Below are positions 36,222 through 47,599 of a stretch of DNA of 64,000 bases, in pieces. A program made the position numbers and the translations under genes. Origin of the DNA: Schistocephalus solidus (Eukaryota > Platyhelminthes > Cestoda > Diphyllobothriidea > Diphyllobothriidae); assembly GCA_017591395.1 (NCBI GenBank), contig WEDG01000370.1, forward strand, positions 124,001-188,000, given 5' to 3'. How positions within the stretch are numbered: position 1 is the stretch's first letter; each line of letters begins with the position of its first letter. The notes under the pieces were generated by a model. The model had not been told where the DNA came from and ran no database searches. It saw only the letters and a list, made by a program, of their open reading frames with translations.

Positions 36222-36985
36222 CCAACTGACAATTACACCCAGACCTCGTAGTTAGTCCAATGTGTGTTGTGTGGAGTGGCTGACTATTGGTCTGAGAGTC
36301 AGGCTCCGATGGCTCATTCTTAACGTGACAGATGTAAGCCGTTCAACCCCCTGTTGTGTGAAATCCTGGTGCTTGTGTTTGGGGGGCCAGGTCGTGTACG
36401 TAGTACACGTAGACGAGGTCACCAGCAGCTGCGCCCGCTTCCGCATCAAACAACTGACCGGCTCGGACAGTGGTCTGATTGTGGGGGTTGGGGAGAGAGT
36501 GAGGTCGAGAGCTTAGCGTATTTTCCTCACTATAAACAATCTAACGCGCTTGAATCTATCACGGGGCGCTAAAAGCCGTGGCTTGGAAGGTTGACAACTG
36601 ACGTGACAACTCAGACCGCGTGGTCAGCCCAATACGTGTTTTGTGGGGAGTGGCTGACTGGCGGACTGAGAGTCAGGTTGCAATGGCTCCTTCTTAATTT
36701 GGCCTTTATGGCACTCCCACTCCGTGGGATCCGAGCTAGGTGTGGTGGCACGCCGAGGGGCGGCTCCAGCCGCGCCAGCCACCTGCGCCCTCTCCCATCT
36801 CCGGTCTTCTTGACTCTGTCTTGACACCGGGTTCAGGTGGGGGAGGAGGAGAGAGTGCGGTAGCTGCAGCGCAAGGCTACTATCACTTAAAACTAATTCA
36901 CGCTTAAGTCACCGTCCCTGCACCACCTGGTGTGGAGCATACGGTGGACCTCGTCGAAATCGACGGTCGAACTGCCATGACCAAT
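36222..36985 (+). repeat. RepA copy
   Basis: Good match to 4225-4985 of the intronic copy. It includes the 7-bp inverted repeat cgtgtac-gta-gtacacg near 36393 and the end gtggacctcgtcgaaatcga. A stretch around ctcctcttcta in the 4330 region is shortened. Confidence 0.85.
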
Positions 36986-37029
36986 TCTAAAATTAAACTA
37001 CACACTCGGGAGCTCCTCGGCGTTTCTCT

Positions 37030-37600
37030 GTTTCGTTCGTAGGATCTGTCATAAGTGTAAACAAGTTTCTTGACAGGATGCAAAGCAATGCATTAGATTC
37101 TCACTTTTGAGAGGCCCATTGGCTTCTTTGTACTCCTCTTTAAGCGGTCTATGTAAAATATTGCGTACAACACCTGAATGGATAGCCTTGAGATTGAGAA
37201 CCCCATCAGACAAAACCATAACGTGGTCGACTTGGAGAGCTTTCTCCCGGATGTCGGCGAGTAATTGGGAGGTGTAAGTCACGGATATCATTCAATCCGC
37301 TCGAAGAAAGTGTAGATTAAAGGAAACAATTGACAAAACGGGAAACTTGGGTTTTCGTTTTGAACCATGTATAAAAACTGGTCATTGCTGTATCAGTGGG
37401 ATTATTTTTGCCCACCAGTTGCCAAGAAAATTGGCATGTTTGTGCCTTAGGCAGTACTATGTCCGGTCAGCTGACTGATCGTCCAGTTGGCCTGCATGAA
37501 AGGCTCAGGCTAATAGGAATATTTGGTTGAGGAGGGCTTCTACCTTTTCGTTTATAACGACGCGTTCATCACAAAGATTGCTCTCCCTTGATCAGCCAAC
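37030..37600 (-). pseudogene. Possible Penelope-like element N-terminal RT remnant
   Basis: Minus strand near 37590-37500 reads QLADQGRAIFVMN and, in the next frame, INEKVEALLNQ. This resembles the PLE motif LPADKGRATVV...EKVEALL that precedes the RT core (compare NLPADKGCATVVMEKAE at about 40740). The open stretch 37291-37049 has no recognised motif. Weak support. Confidence 0.35.
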
Positions 37601-40600
37601 TGAATAATTATGTCATAATATTTATGACACTTTGCTATTCATACATCATTTATAATTCTACTTATCCGTAAAAAGGTTGCACAGAAATAACAACAAAATC
37701 AGTGTATATTCTTGTTCTTTTAAATTGCAGGCTGGCGTTCAATGCTTACATTTGTGAGTCTAATAAATTGCTCGCCAGATTTTACCGTCCTTAGGTAACT
37801 GATAAAGAGTTTTACCGTTCGCACAGCAGGCTTGTCAGCTGCTAATAATACGTCAAGGATACATCTGGTCATGTACTCATGAAATGTTTAAATTAGCTGC
37901 TTCAGATGCACCTTTTAGTATCAAGGGTTTTGTGCATCAACCTGCTTCCTGAATTAAACCCCTTATCCTTACATTTGTTTCAATTAATAAACTATTTCAA
38001 TAAAACATGGAGTATATAGTTTTAACAACAAATCGAACGTTTAATTTTATTCGGTTCACTGAACGTATTTTAAAGTTTTCCGTGTTACAGGTCGCGTTGC
38101 GAGTAAATGAGATTGATAATCAGTTCAAATCTATGTGAGTACTTTGGATTGTGTAATTTAATTAATATCATCGGCAGTGGGGAAATTTCGACTATTTATT
38201 TAACTTTATTTTAAATTGAACAGGCTGAACTCCAGTGCTGACCGTAAAGTTCTGCTTGATTAAACTAAAATGCATTCTACTGAACCAGTATGCACGAAAC
38301 CTCGTCCTAAAATGGAACTCAAGTAGTCGTCATTGGATCTTTATTTTAGAAATAAGGATTTAGTTATGAGACACTTCCAAATACAGTAGTTCCATTTAGC
38401 GAAGCCTTTGGTCATAGTAATACTTTGCTTTGGTACCTAGTTGCATAATCAGACGGTTTTTTCCAATATCTTCTGCGTCTTAAATAAGCTTACGTATGTA
38501 TTATCTCCTTTGAACATGTGATTTCATTCTAACCTGATTTACTCAAATCAGGAAGAGAGAGCATTTATAGCTTGTGCAACTTTAGGCGTCCCACGGTATT
38601 CAGAGCATGCGGCAATTACCTGCGCAGACACAGTTTCACCCGAATTCATCAAAAAGGACAAAAAGGAAAAATTGTAGGTTCCTAATGGGTGACTATGCGT
38701 GAAAAGCGTAAAGTGCTCGCAGGAATAATTTTGACGAACGGGCAAAATAGGAACAAATTAGCTTCTGAAAAATAATTTATACACTGGGGCACAATATTTG
38801 TCGGGAGATTTTTCGGTTAAATAAGTTTGACATAAGGCAACGTGGGCAGTCAGGAAAAGAAAGTGGAACAATTTATTTTCGAAATGAACTCCGTTGGAGT
38901 TTATGATTTACGCAACGTCCACCCACCATTCGGTCTCCAAACGAAATGTTAACATTTTCCAAGGTTTTCATAGGGGAAAAATGGAATAAATATTAAAAAG
39001 GTACTGTTCGGCGCTTTAGTAATTTAGTCCGGTCCAGTATTCGCAAAAATTCCCTTTATGGTCATCTTAACCGAACAGATTATTTGACTGCGAGCAGTAC
39101 GCAGGAAATCAGACTCCCTAAAGGCATATTGCTATGAGAATTTGAACATTAACTGGCAAAATTAGGGCCTCCTCCGTAAACCCAGAAAGGCAATTCTGAA
39201 AACGTGGAACAAACAAAGTCTGGTTTCGGGGTCACGCATGACAAAATCAGTGGAAATACACTAGCAATAGCAGGTTTAAATTGTTTGCTCTATCTGTGAA
39301 CCCAATTTCGACGGGAAGATAAAAAATTTCCTTGTCGTGGGTGTGTTAGCCCTATTCACAAACACTTCCCGCCTAAAATTCGTAGATACATTTCTGGGGT
39401 CCATTAAAAGATCACATATATGATCCAGCAATAATAGTTGAAAACCTAATACCTGAAGGAAATCATAGACGATCATCATGGATATGTCCGACAGGTGGAA
39501 GATGGCTTTGTTATAGAGGAAGTTTGACTGAATTTAAATGATTCAAGTCAAGTACTTAACGACTTGTTTCTTCTGTTGACTGTGCTACTAACGAAGCATC
39601 GTTAGCGCACGTCCAGGCGAACTATATTTCCGCACAATTTTTCGCGGACTTAATCAGCCGGAGAACTAGGCGTCTTACCAAACCAATATAGGAACGAATT
39701 TCAAACCTGTTAACTGATGATGACCTGCGAAACAGCTTGGACTCCATCCCGGAGCACCTCATCAACAATAGACTTTGGGCCATTGTGAAAAAGCCTTGCT
39801 AATTCTCCATTAGGCTGCGGACAGACATAGTCACTTGACAGCGCATTCTGGCATCAGCTGAAGCACAGACCATAGAAATCAATGGTTATGTGTTTTGTTG
39901 CAATTCAAGCTGATTCTATTTTTACCTTACGCAGAAGTATATTCATCTATCGGGTTAAGTAGTCATTTCACTTTCTCCCTTCCACCCATAAACCCCAATT
40001 TTGGCTCTGATTACTGCCTATCCAACTGCTCTCCGACTATGAGGATAAGTTATTAAATAAGCAAACTTAGTAACCTGTTCAGCTCATTTTCATAAATTTA
40101 TAAGCTCAATGAAGAAGGGGTAAACACTTTTTTTAATGTTAACTGGTTTTTTTTCGAGAATGTGCAAAATTATCAGTCCATAACACTTGCGTAGTCTATG
40201 TGACCTAATCCAACTTTTAAATTTTTATTCTCTTAAATCTTAGCGAAAAACCTCCCGTTGGAAAAGCAATGTTCGGTTACTAAGCTGAATGCAAAACTGT
40301 CATTTCTTTATCTTTCCTTGAAAAACTTCTCTGAACCTTTTATTTAAGCTGTCCACTGAGCCGAATGCCTAACAATTTTGGCGAAAACGACGTAGACCAT
40401 TTGACATATCAAGTCTGGTGTGCTCCTAAGGGAAGGAAAATTCTCCAAATTATATGTCTTGAATAGCCTTTTAATAAAAAAAATGTAGCCACTTACGTGG
40501 GCAAACTCCAATGTGGTGGTGGTGGAGATCACGGAAAGCGACCGCATACATGAACACTTTCGGTCACAGGTTCATTACATATGAACCGATAGCTCAGGGC

Positions 40601-40689
40601 AGTACTTCTCTGGGTTTAGTCCACCATATAATTGTGGCAGCAAGTTACAAATCTGCTCCTCCAGCACAAACGTCAGACAAAGATTTCAA
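37601..40689. other. No gene recognised
   Basis: AT-rich. A short coherent plus-strand peptide near 39695-39790 (NLLTDDDLRNSLDSIPEHL) and a minus-strand ORF at 39276-39479 stand out slightly, but neither has splice sites or a family I recognise. Confidence 0.45.
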
Positions 40690-42430
40690 AGGCAGAAGAA
40701 CGAGAAATTCTGAAAATATGAAAAATACAGGACATTGAAAACCTGCCTGCGGACAAAGGGTGCGCGACTGTCGTCATGGAAAAGGCTGAGTAAGAAACAC
40801 AACTGAGTAACCTCTTGATGGACAAAGCATCCTATGTGCCATCGACTACCTGCGACTTCAAAAACCTTCTTAACAGCATAAACAAGACGGTCAACAAGTT
40901 GAGGAAGGCGAAGGCTATCACGCGAAGAGTAGCGCTGGCCACAAAAGCCACTGATGTCACGATGGCGCGCTTCTACGACATGCCAAAGTTTCACAAGCCA
41001 GGAGTACCCCTACGCCACATCGTCTCCTTACGTGGCACCCCAACCTTTGGGCTATCAAAATGGTTGCACCAATGACCTTGTTTCCTTACCAAGAATTCAA
41101 AATGGACAGTGAAATCAGCTGGTGAGTTCTTAACACACATTAAACACCTTTAAGTAAAGGCAGATGAGGTGATGGTGTCATTCGACGGGATCTTGTTATT
41201 TACCTCTATTCCATCCGCATTGGCTATCGATACTATCGTCGGACTTTTCCAAGAAAAAAATATGACGTGACCGACCAGAAACTCAAACGAGCGCAGATTA
41301 TCGAATTCCTAGAACTGTGTCTTAAGCCATTCTTCACATTCAACGGCCAGGTCTACGAACAAAAGAATGGGACGCCAATGGGCTCGCCTCTGTCTGGACT
41401 AATTGCCGAAGTAGTTTTGCAGAGGCTTAAGCAGCTGGTCTTCAGCTGGTACCCCCGAAGTTCTGGGCCAGATACGTCGGCGATGCGGTCATCATAATCA
41501 AGAGGAGCCATTTGTAGGCTTTCAGGGCATTGTTGAATTCAATCTTTCCCAACATCGAGTTTACCATGGAAGAAGAAGTCAACAATCAGTTGTCCTTCCT
41601 TGACGTCCAAGTTAAAACGCTGGCAGACGGGAAGAAAAGGAAAACGGTCTAACGTACGGCAACCACCACTAGGCGCATATTTCACTTCCGAAGCAACCAC
41701 CCTGTTGGCCACAAACGCAGTTGTGTTAGAAACCTCTTCCGACGTGTGCAAACACGCCGTAGCGACGACAGTGGGAAGAAGGAGGAGATGGAGTACTAAC
41801 ATGTCCTTTTTACAGCCAATGGTTATCCAAAGTCATTCATCCACAAATGCCTCAGTTTGAGCGGTCAAGCGAAGAAAGGCCAAATTTTTGGCTCGCAATT
41901 CCCTATGTGAGGAATGTTTCAGAGGCGACGGCAAGAATTCTCAAACCTTTTGGGATTGTCGTGGCTCATAAAGCAAAATGCACCATCAGACAGCAAGTCG
42001 TGAAGCCCAAAGACCCGCTACCGGTAACAGAACAATCAGCAGTGGTCTACAGCATACAATGCCAAGATTGTGATGCAAGGTATGCCGTTGAAACGGGCAA
42101 GCGCCTGGGCACAAGCTTTCACGAAAATCGACTTGCAATCAACCGCAAGGACAAGTTTCCTTTGATCTATTGTCATGCACAATATTTGAACCATGATTTC
42201 ACCTTTGAAGACGGACAGACTGGTGCTGGAGAGTTGGTCGTCGACTGGCACAGTCAAGCGAGCTAAAGACTTACATCCCGCCTACAAGGTGTTTCGTACA
42301 AGGATCGGATCAGTCCAGGCAGGACCAATAAGGCAAACGAGCACGCGGAACCGAGAGCCCACGCTCACGGAAAAGAGGGGTGGTGGCCAAAGTTCCCGTG
42401 ACCAAAGTCAAAATGCCTCATCAATGCGCC
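40690..42430 (+). pseudogene. Penelope-like retroelement, RT plus GIY-YIG (most complete copy)
   Basis: PLE polyprotein readable in order across several frames. NLPADKGCATVVMEKAE (about 40740); MARFYDMPKFHKPGVPLRHI (about 40960); SFDGILLFTSIP, RT motif A (about 41175); NGTPMGSPLSGLIAEVVLQ, motif B (about 41365-41420); FWARYVGDAVIIIKR, the catalytic box with YVDD changed to YVGD (about 41465-41505); EEVNNQLSFLDVQVKTL; then PYVRNVSEATARILKPFGIV and CQDCDARYAVETGKRLGTSF, the GIY-YIG endonuclease core. At least three frameshifts and several stops are present. Open runs are 40815-41075, 41267-41497 and 41847-42266. PLE RTs copy the element's RNA and the GIY-YIG domain nicks the target. The altered YVGD box and the breaks make it inactive. 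Confidence 0.9.
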
Positions 42431-42789
42431 CGTAAAACGGAAAACAACTCACGAGAGCAGCAACGACTGATCAGTCCGCTGATTGACATGTGGGGTGGCC
42501 AACAGACACGCTTCCTTGCCTAAACCTACGACGGCTCCAAAGGGGACAGAGAGTACGCGAGCCCGCTGGCGTTCAACCTCGGGGAGGTCTAAGGAAGTCA
42601 GCAGTGAACGGGCAGGTCAAAGACGGACGTGGCAAGACGGACTAACTCAAGACCATCAGGAGCTGCAAGCACTATAATCTGATGATGAAAGTGAGAAGCT
42701 TTTGAAACGTCGGTACAAATACAATTTAGTCCACGAACTCGCTCCTCTTCGTCTTCTTCGTGCGATGGTGTACGCGATATATATATATA
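42368..42789 (+). repeat. PLE 3' segment, copy 1
   Basis: Follows the endonuclease region and is repeated about 538 bp downstream (42906-43353). Shared strings include tgcgcccgtaaaacgga, cgactgatcagtccgctgat and agcactataatctgatgatg. It ends near an (AT)n tract. This may be the PLE's terminal repeat (pLTR) or a tandem 3' duplication. Confidence 0.8.
42679..42711 (+). ncRNA. Hammerhead-like motif in PLE 3' repeat (copy 1)
   Basis: CTGATGA, one unpaired T, the hairpin GAAAGT-GAGAA-GCTTTT (6 bp), then GAAACGTC. The self-complementary ACGT followed by C fits the short stem III and cleavage site of PLE-type hammerheads, which act as dimers. The second copy keeps the hairpin with two compatible changes. 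I could not find a convincing stem I, so this is only a motif match. Confidence 0.4.
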
Positions 42790-42905
42790 GATCAGAGGTG
42801 GTATGCATTTGGAGCTGATATAATGAAAAGAGGAAGAGGTTCTTCGGAAAATGCGAGTTCTACTCGTGGATTTTTCAGCTAGTCACACCAACCCTTCGTC
42901 AGACG

Positions 42906-43353
42906 GAAAAGCAGGGTGGCGGTCGAAGGTCACGTGAGCAAATTCAACTTGACTCATTAATGCGCCCGTAAAACGGAGAACAACTCACGAGAGCAGCAAC
43001 GACTGATCAGTCCGCTGATTGGCATGGAGGTGGCCAACAGATACGCTGTCTTGCCTAAACGTACGACGGCTCCAAAGAGGACAGAGAGCACGCAAGCCCG
43101 CCAGCGTTCAACCTCGGGGAGGTCTAAGGAAGTCAGCAACGAACGGGCAGGTCAAAGTTCGAGCCTCCACCATGGATATAATACGTGGCACGTGGCAAGA
43201 CTGACTAACTCAAGACCACCAGGAGCAGCAAGCACTATAATCTGATGATGGAAGCGAGAAGGCTTTTGAAATGTCAGTACAAATGCGATTTGTTCCATGA
43301 ACTCACCCCCTCTTCTTCTTTGTCTTCTTCAGGAGATGATGAATGCGATAAGA
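42906..43353 (+). repeat. PLE 3' segment, copy 2
   Basis: Direct repeat of 42368-42789 with moderate divergence. Copy 2 has about 30 extra bases after gggcaggtcaaag, containing an ATG-rich patch. The hammerhead-like motif recurs at 43242-43275 with GAAATGTC instead of GAAACGTC. Confidence 0.8.
43242..43275 (+). ncRNA. Hammerhead-like motif in PLE 3' repeat (copy 2)
   Basis: CTGATGA, unpaired T, hairpin GGAAGC-gagaag-GCTTTT, then GAAATGTC. Stem positions differ from copy 1 (A-U to G-U, U-G to C-G) but stay paired. The stem III palindrome is lost (ATGT), so it is probably inactive. Confidence 0.35.
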
Positions 43354-43381
43354 TATCGGGACCTCGAGGCTTTACGCATAT

Positions 43382-43401
43382 TAATATATATATATATATA
43401 T
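43382..43401. repeat. (AT)n microsatellite
   Basis: Short AT dinucleotide run. Further runs of about 18 bp or less occur at 42776-42789 and 43481-43498. They explain the IYIYIY-type spurious ORFs here. Confidence 0.9.
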
Positions 43402-43499
43402 GATGTACTGATGATCGGTAATGACCGTGAAACAGCTGTCTGCGTCTTGCCTGTTGCACTCTTAGCAACATATTTGTGCTATATATATATATATATAGA

Positions 43500-43691
43500 T
43501 GCCAGCAAGCTGGCTGATGACGGGTAATAAGCCAGAAATGGCGATTCCAGTCTCGATGTCTTTGTCGGTCATGTTATTCTGCCTATATCCTTAGCTGCCT
43601 TACGGCTGCTGGCGGGGCATGAGAGTTAGCCCCAAGACACAACGGGACGAGTGAGTCCTGTAACCGATCGGTTAGCGCCCATCTACCATTG
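43500..43691 (+). repeat. SINE, 5'-truncated plus copy (tail-to-tail pair)
   Basis: Contains the hammerhead-like segment, then the body (tcgatgtctttgtcggtc, cgggacgagtgagtcctgta) and the tail gcgcccatctacc, matching 61040-61190. It lacks the tRNA-like head. It ends in a long (TA)n tract that separates it from the minus copy. Confidence 0.85.
43508..43552 (+). ncRNA. Hammerhead-ribozyme-like segment (SINE plus copy)
   Basis: Stem I AGCTGG (43508-43513) can pair with CCAGTC (43547-43552) over five positions. The core CTGATGA (43514-43520) and GAAA are intact. Stem II GGGT-AATA-AGCC has one mismatch. Stem III ATGGCGAT has lost its perfect palindrome by one base. Probably a weakened copy of the fold at 43790-43834. 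Confidence 0.55.
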
Positions 43692-43760
<69 letters not shown>

Positions 43761-43762
43761 CA
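43692..43762. repeat. (AT)n microsatellite
   Basis: About 58 bp of uninterrupted TA followed by tacatatacata-type imperfect units. It lies between two inverted SINE copies, at their 3' tails. Confidence 0.95.
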
Positions 43763-43861
43763 TGGAGTGGAACCGACAAAGACAAGGGAGACCGGAATGG
43801 CCATTTCTGGCTTATTAGCCGTCATCAGCCAGTCATACCCAATCCCAAGTGTGGCACACCT

Positions 43862-43865
<4 letters not shown>
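43763..43865 (-). repeat. SINE, minus copy (tail-to-tail pair)
   Basis: Reverse orientation; carries the best-preserved hammerhead segment of the family. It includes the ttgggtatg string that follows the tRNA-like head in the 60.9 kb copy. The head itself is missing; an (AT)n run (43865-43898) begins there instead. Confidence 0.85.
43790..43834 (-). ncRNA. Candidate hammerhead ribozyme in a SINE
   Basis: Minus strand, in order: stem I GACTGG (43834-43829); core CTGATGA (43828-43822); C; stem II GGCT-AATA-AGCC (43820-43809); A; GAA (43807-43805); stem III ATGGCCAT (43804-43797), a perfect palindrome; T as nucleotide 17 (43796); stem I CCGGTC (43795-43790). Stem I forms 6 bp with one G-U, and GGG/CCC outside it could extend the stem beyond a small internal loop. 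Every invariant core base of the hammerhead is present. The one irregularity is a C-A apposition at the core end of stem II. A palindromic, loopless stem III implies cleavage as a dimer, as described for ribozymes of Penelope elements. Predicted cleavage is between 43796 and 43795. Activity is inferred. Confidence 0.7.

Positions 43866-43898
<33 letters not shown>
43865..43898. repeat. (AT)n microsatellite
   Basis: Uninterrupted AT run of about 34 bp next to the SINE minus copy. Confidence 0.95.
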
Positions 43899-43902
<4 letters not shown>

Positions 43903-45734
43903 AGGAACAGTGACAAATACATTGAGAGTTAGTTGCCATACATGGCTTATTAGCTGTCTTCTTACACCCACACTGACATCATTTTGCAACGATTTCTTTA
44001 TTTCCAGGAGTTTATTGGCTTACATTTTAGCGCTCTTCTTCCTCCATGGCCTCTTTTTAAATGTTATGCCATGTCCCTTTTCGCATGCAGACAATCGACC
44101 CTTTTGCGGACATTACTAAGTATTTTAACTAAACCTCTCAGTTACCTGGTTATTATTGGTCAGTTGACACAGCCATCCATAAAACCACTTACTGAAACCA
44201 TTCTCAACGCGCCGACTCTTCGGGTCTCTTTTCAGATTTTGAGCCGTTCACTGGCGTTCACTTGGCAATGCCTATTCTCCTTGCGGTTATTCTTAATGTG
44301 TAGGTTTCGATATGTCTGTATTCTGTATATTGCGTTTTTACCTTGGTTTTTTAGGGAAATTTTGCCACCTAGAACTGCATTTTCCCATGATATACCAGTT
44401 ATGTGCAGGGTTGTGTCATGAACTGCGTAAGGGTATGAATCACATCTCCCTGGAACCAATCAGCCAAAAGCAACTCTTCAATCGAAAAAATTGCGGTGGC
44501 TTAGGTGTCCATCCCCCTGCCTATCCAGCGCTCACAGCTGCAGAACCCATCTCAGTCCGTTCCGTCTCACATCTTGCAACATAATTTTACGAGTTCTCAA
44601 GCCTGACTGATAACGTGATCTGGAGTTGTGCGTGATCTACCCAAAATACCAATATATCTCCCCATCCCCCTTGCATTAAAACATATCGATTGCATCGCAA
44701 TCTCTTTTATATATCTTAAGCCTCCTTGCTGCGGTCAGCACCATTTTCAAGCCTACAGTGGTTTGGCTACTAAGAGCAACTCGTCTCAAAAGAGGAAATG
44801 AATCCCCGGGCATGCATTTCCTAGCAACAGATACATCTGCCTTTCGTCATATAAACCATGCTGAACTAGAGAGACAATTTTGTTTGGCAGATTTGTATTC
44901 ATTTGTTCACAAGCAGAAGGTAAATAAAAGAACTTAAGATTTATGGTTTGGCTGTTTTCATAAGATCGAGGACTACGAACGATTTAGCACATGTGCTTGG
45001 TCAACGTAAAGGATTACTAAAAATTATCTGAGCCAGCTTATTCATGCCCAATGTGCAGTTAAACCAATAGATTCCGGCAAATTTGCTCACAGTACATTGA
45101 CGATAAACGTCAACCTTACGCGAAAGGCAGGTGACTCTTCGTCAACTATAAGTGGTTACTGATGAATTCGATGTTGCGTACAAAATACTGTAGAGTGGTA
45201 ACGAGTAATTTGAACCGACAGCTAACGAGTCTCTTTTTGACACAGAGAGGTTGAAAGCAGTGTCAGGAGAAAACCCAGCGAAAAGTACGTGGTGCACTTT
45301 AAAAGTCCCGTTTTAGGGTGGTAAGGCCCCAGCAGGAATTGGAGGACAAACATGAGGGCGGAACTGTCCAATTGTGCTCTTGAGACTACATTGGGTCATA
45401 GGATAACAAGTATCGCCGAAAGCAGCAGGTTTGTGGGGTTCTATTTTGCGGGACGACAATGCGAACGCACAGCAAGCAAATATAGTTAAAAACTATAAAG
45501 TGCGTAGGGAGAAGGAACTTTCGGTCAACGACAAGATGACCAGAGTCAAATGTGACAGAGTCAGTGTGAAGCAGTTAAACAAGAAAAAAAAGTGGACAGA
45601 ACGAGGCCTTTACTCAACATTATATTGAACCTTCTTTGATTAAACGCCAGCATATGAACTATCCCCTCAATATAACTAGAGGGACTTGTGCCTTATTCAA
45701 AAAGGAACTTAGTCCTGTGTCATCATAGCCCTAG
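43899..45734. other. No gene recognised
   Basis: ORFs at 43984-44421 and 44312-44584 have no recognisable domain. The GC-richer patch 45240-45640 is unassigned. Confidence 0.45.
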
Positions 45735-45836
45735 CATCAACCCTAACCCGAATCTTGAACCTTATCATTAACTAAACTGTAAATTAATGCTTACCCTAAT
45801 ACTTAACATAAAGCCAATTAACCCTAACCCTAACAG
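45735..45836 (+). repeat. Degenerate telomere-like array
   Basis: Succession of ccctaac, cttaacc and ccctaat-type units with several perfect CCCTAA units at the end (taaccctaaccctaacagct). Confidence 0.7.
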
Positions 45837-46424
45837 CTCTGTAAGTTAGGGCAAACTCGTCTATAATACGGACGTTACATCGTCCCGTTTCGTACCGTTT
45901 CATGCTATAATTGGGGAAGGAAATATTCATTAAATAAGTTAAATAATATAACGACAATATTTTTTTAAATAATAGGGGTAAAAAGTAGAATGAAGGTTGG
46001 AATAACATAGAAACTCGTAGTGTTCCGTGTAGGTTAAAAAAAACTGGACGCAAATAGTGAGCTTCAAATAAAGTTTGGTCATCGCAAGCGAGGACATACA
46101 CCGTTATCGTATGAGATGAGGCCAGAGAAGTTCAAAACAAATTGGTTTGATTACAGTGAGAGGGAATTTCAAAGCCGAAAACACATGCTGACAAAATAGT
46201 ACGTCGAAGTAAAGACGACAACAAAACCAGCCAAAAACAAGCCACATAAGACAGCTGCATCGGCTTGTTTTGACAAAATACAATAAATGGGAAACAGAGT
46301 TGTTGAAATAAAATAACATCGAATGGTGTTGGTAAAGAATGGATTCTGTGAACATTCGTCAGCTGGTGCATATGCAAATCTCGGAGCGACTTAACCGTAC
46401 CGGCCAAAATTTTTTTTGCCAACG
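45837..46424. other. No gene recognised
   Basis: AT-rich. Minus-strand ORFs (45796-46101, 46132-46431) are hydrophobic but without family features. Confidence 0.4.
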
Positions 46425-46680
46425 CCATCATTTGGCAAGAACGTCTCGGAAGTAGTCATTCGCCTCTTTTGCCAGTTAGAGTTGGGGTTGCACACAAATC
46501 GGAAGCAACCATCATTCGCAAAGAACGGAGGTCAAAAAAGCCCTGACCCCGACAGGAAAGGTCTGAAATCATGAAAAAGATCTAGTACAGTTGTGTACAA
46601 CACAATGACGCCGGAGAAATTGGTAGACCTCTCTGAACACGGATGCTTGAACAAGCAGTAGCAGTAAAGCATAATAATGC
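46425..46680 (+). pseudogene. Penelope-like element GIY-YIG remnant
   Basis: NVSEVVIRLFCQLELG, then VAHKSEATIIRKERRSKKP, then CVQHNDAGEIGRPL and TRMLEQ parallel the PLE linker and endonuclease (compare NVSEATARILKPFGIVVAHK at about 41905 and the usual YTGETGR motif). Stops and one frameshift. The upstream RT is absent. Confidence 0.7.
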
Positions 46681-47514
46681 CCATTTATAGGTTATAGGTT
46701 AATGGAACGTGGCAAACTCCCCAAGTTCAATGAGGGAAAGATGCTGAGCCAACTGAAAACCACTTGTAGTGTGAGTTACGTGGCTCTTGCTTCTCCGACT
46801 TCCTTCCCATCATATAACACAACGACCCCCATCCCCTCATATTCAGTACGGAGCTTTTGCCTGAGTAGCGAAATTGGTTTCGCAGATAGCCCGTGGATAA
46901 ATATTCATTCCAATGCCGCATCCGTCAGTGAAGATTATACCAATAACTGGCACGTGTGATGAAAATGCGTCAGTTGCCGAACGAAAGTGTCATTTCCCAA
47001 CTTACTTCTGCTTCTTTTTCTTGTTTGTTGTCATAACTTTGGCTATACTTTTCCTTCACTGTAAGTTTACTTTGTGCTTTTGCTTTGATTTAACGCCTTT
47101 AATTCTCCAACTTGTGCTGACTTAAGTTCCAATCCTTCTCCTTCTCATCTCAAATCCATGTGCCGCCTTTCTTTTTGTTCGAATTGCAAACTATCCACTT
47201 GGTTCTGTTTCATTATTTGGAAGTTTGGGTTTTTAAGCAAAAGATCCCCTTTACGTATACCCTCTACTTTATTCTAATTGCTAACATTCGGTCAAAAATA
47301 CTTCTGCTTAAACTAACTGGTGGCCAAAATAAACGGAGCTTAACCATTCTTGCTTGATTAACTACATGACCTGCAGTGGCAGAAAATGTCAGTTGAAGAG
47401 GCAATGATGAGCTTCGATCTGATTGGGCGCTTATCTTCTAGCTGATAGAAGCCTTCTGTGAACCATCTGCGCTGTGTGCATGTGCATGCTTTTGTCTATT
47501 TACCAGTGCCCCCT
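46681..47514. other. No gene recognised
   Basis: An open stretch at 46702-46959 is serine/threonine-rich but has no clear splice sites or known domain. Confidence 0.4.
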
Positions 47515-47599
47515 AAACGGGCCACATGGTAGATGCGTTGGACCAACACGGGGGCCACATCGGGGCACGGCATGCGTTATTCGGGTTGCGCTCCGCTAA

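Noticed and set aside
43583..43939. ORFs with IYIYIY repeats on both strands
   Set aside because: Products of (AT)n microsatellites and SINE sequence.
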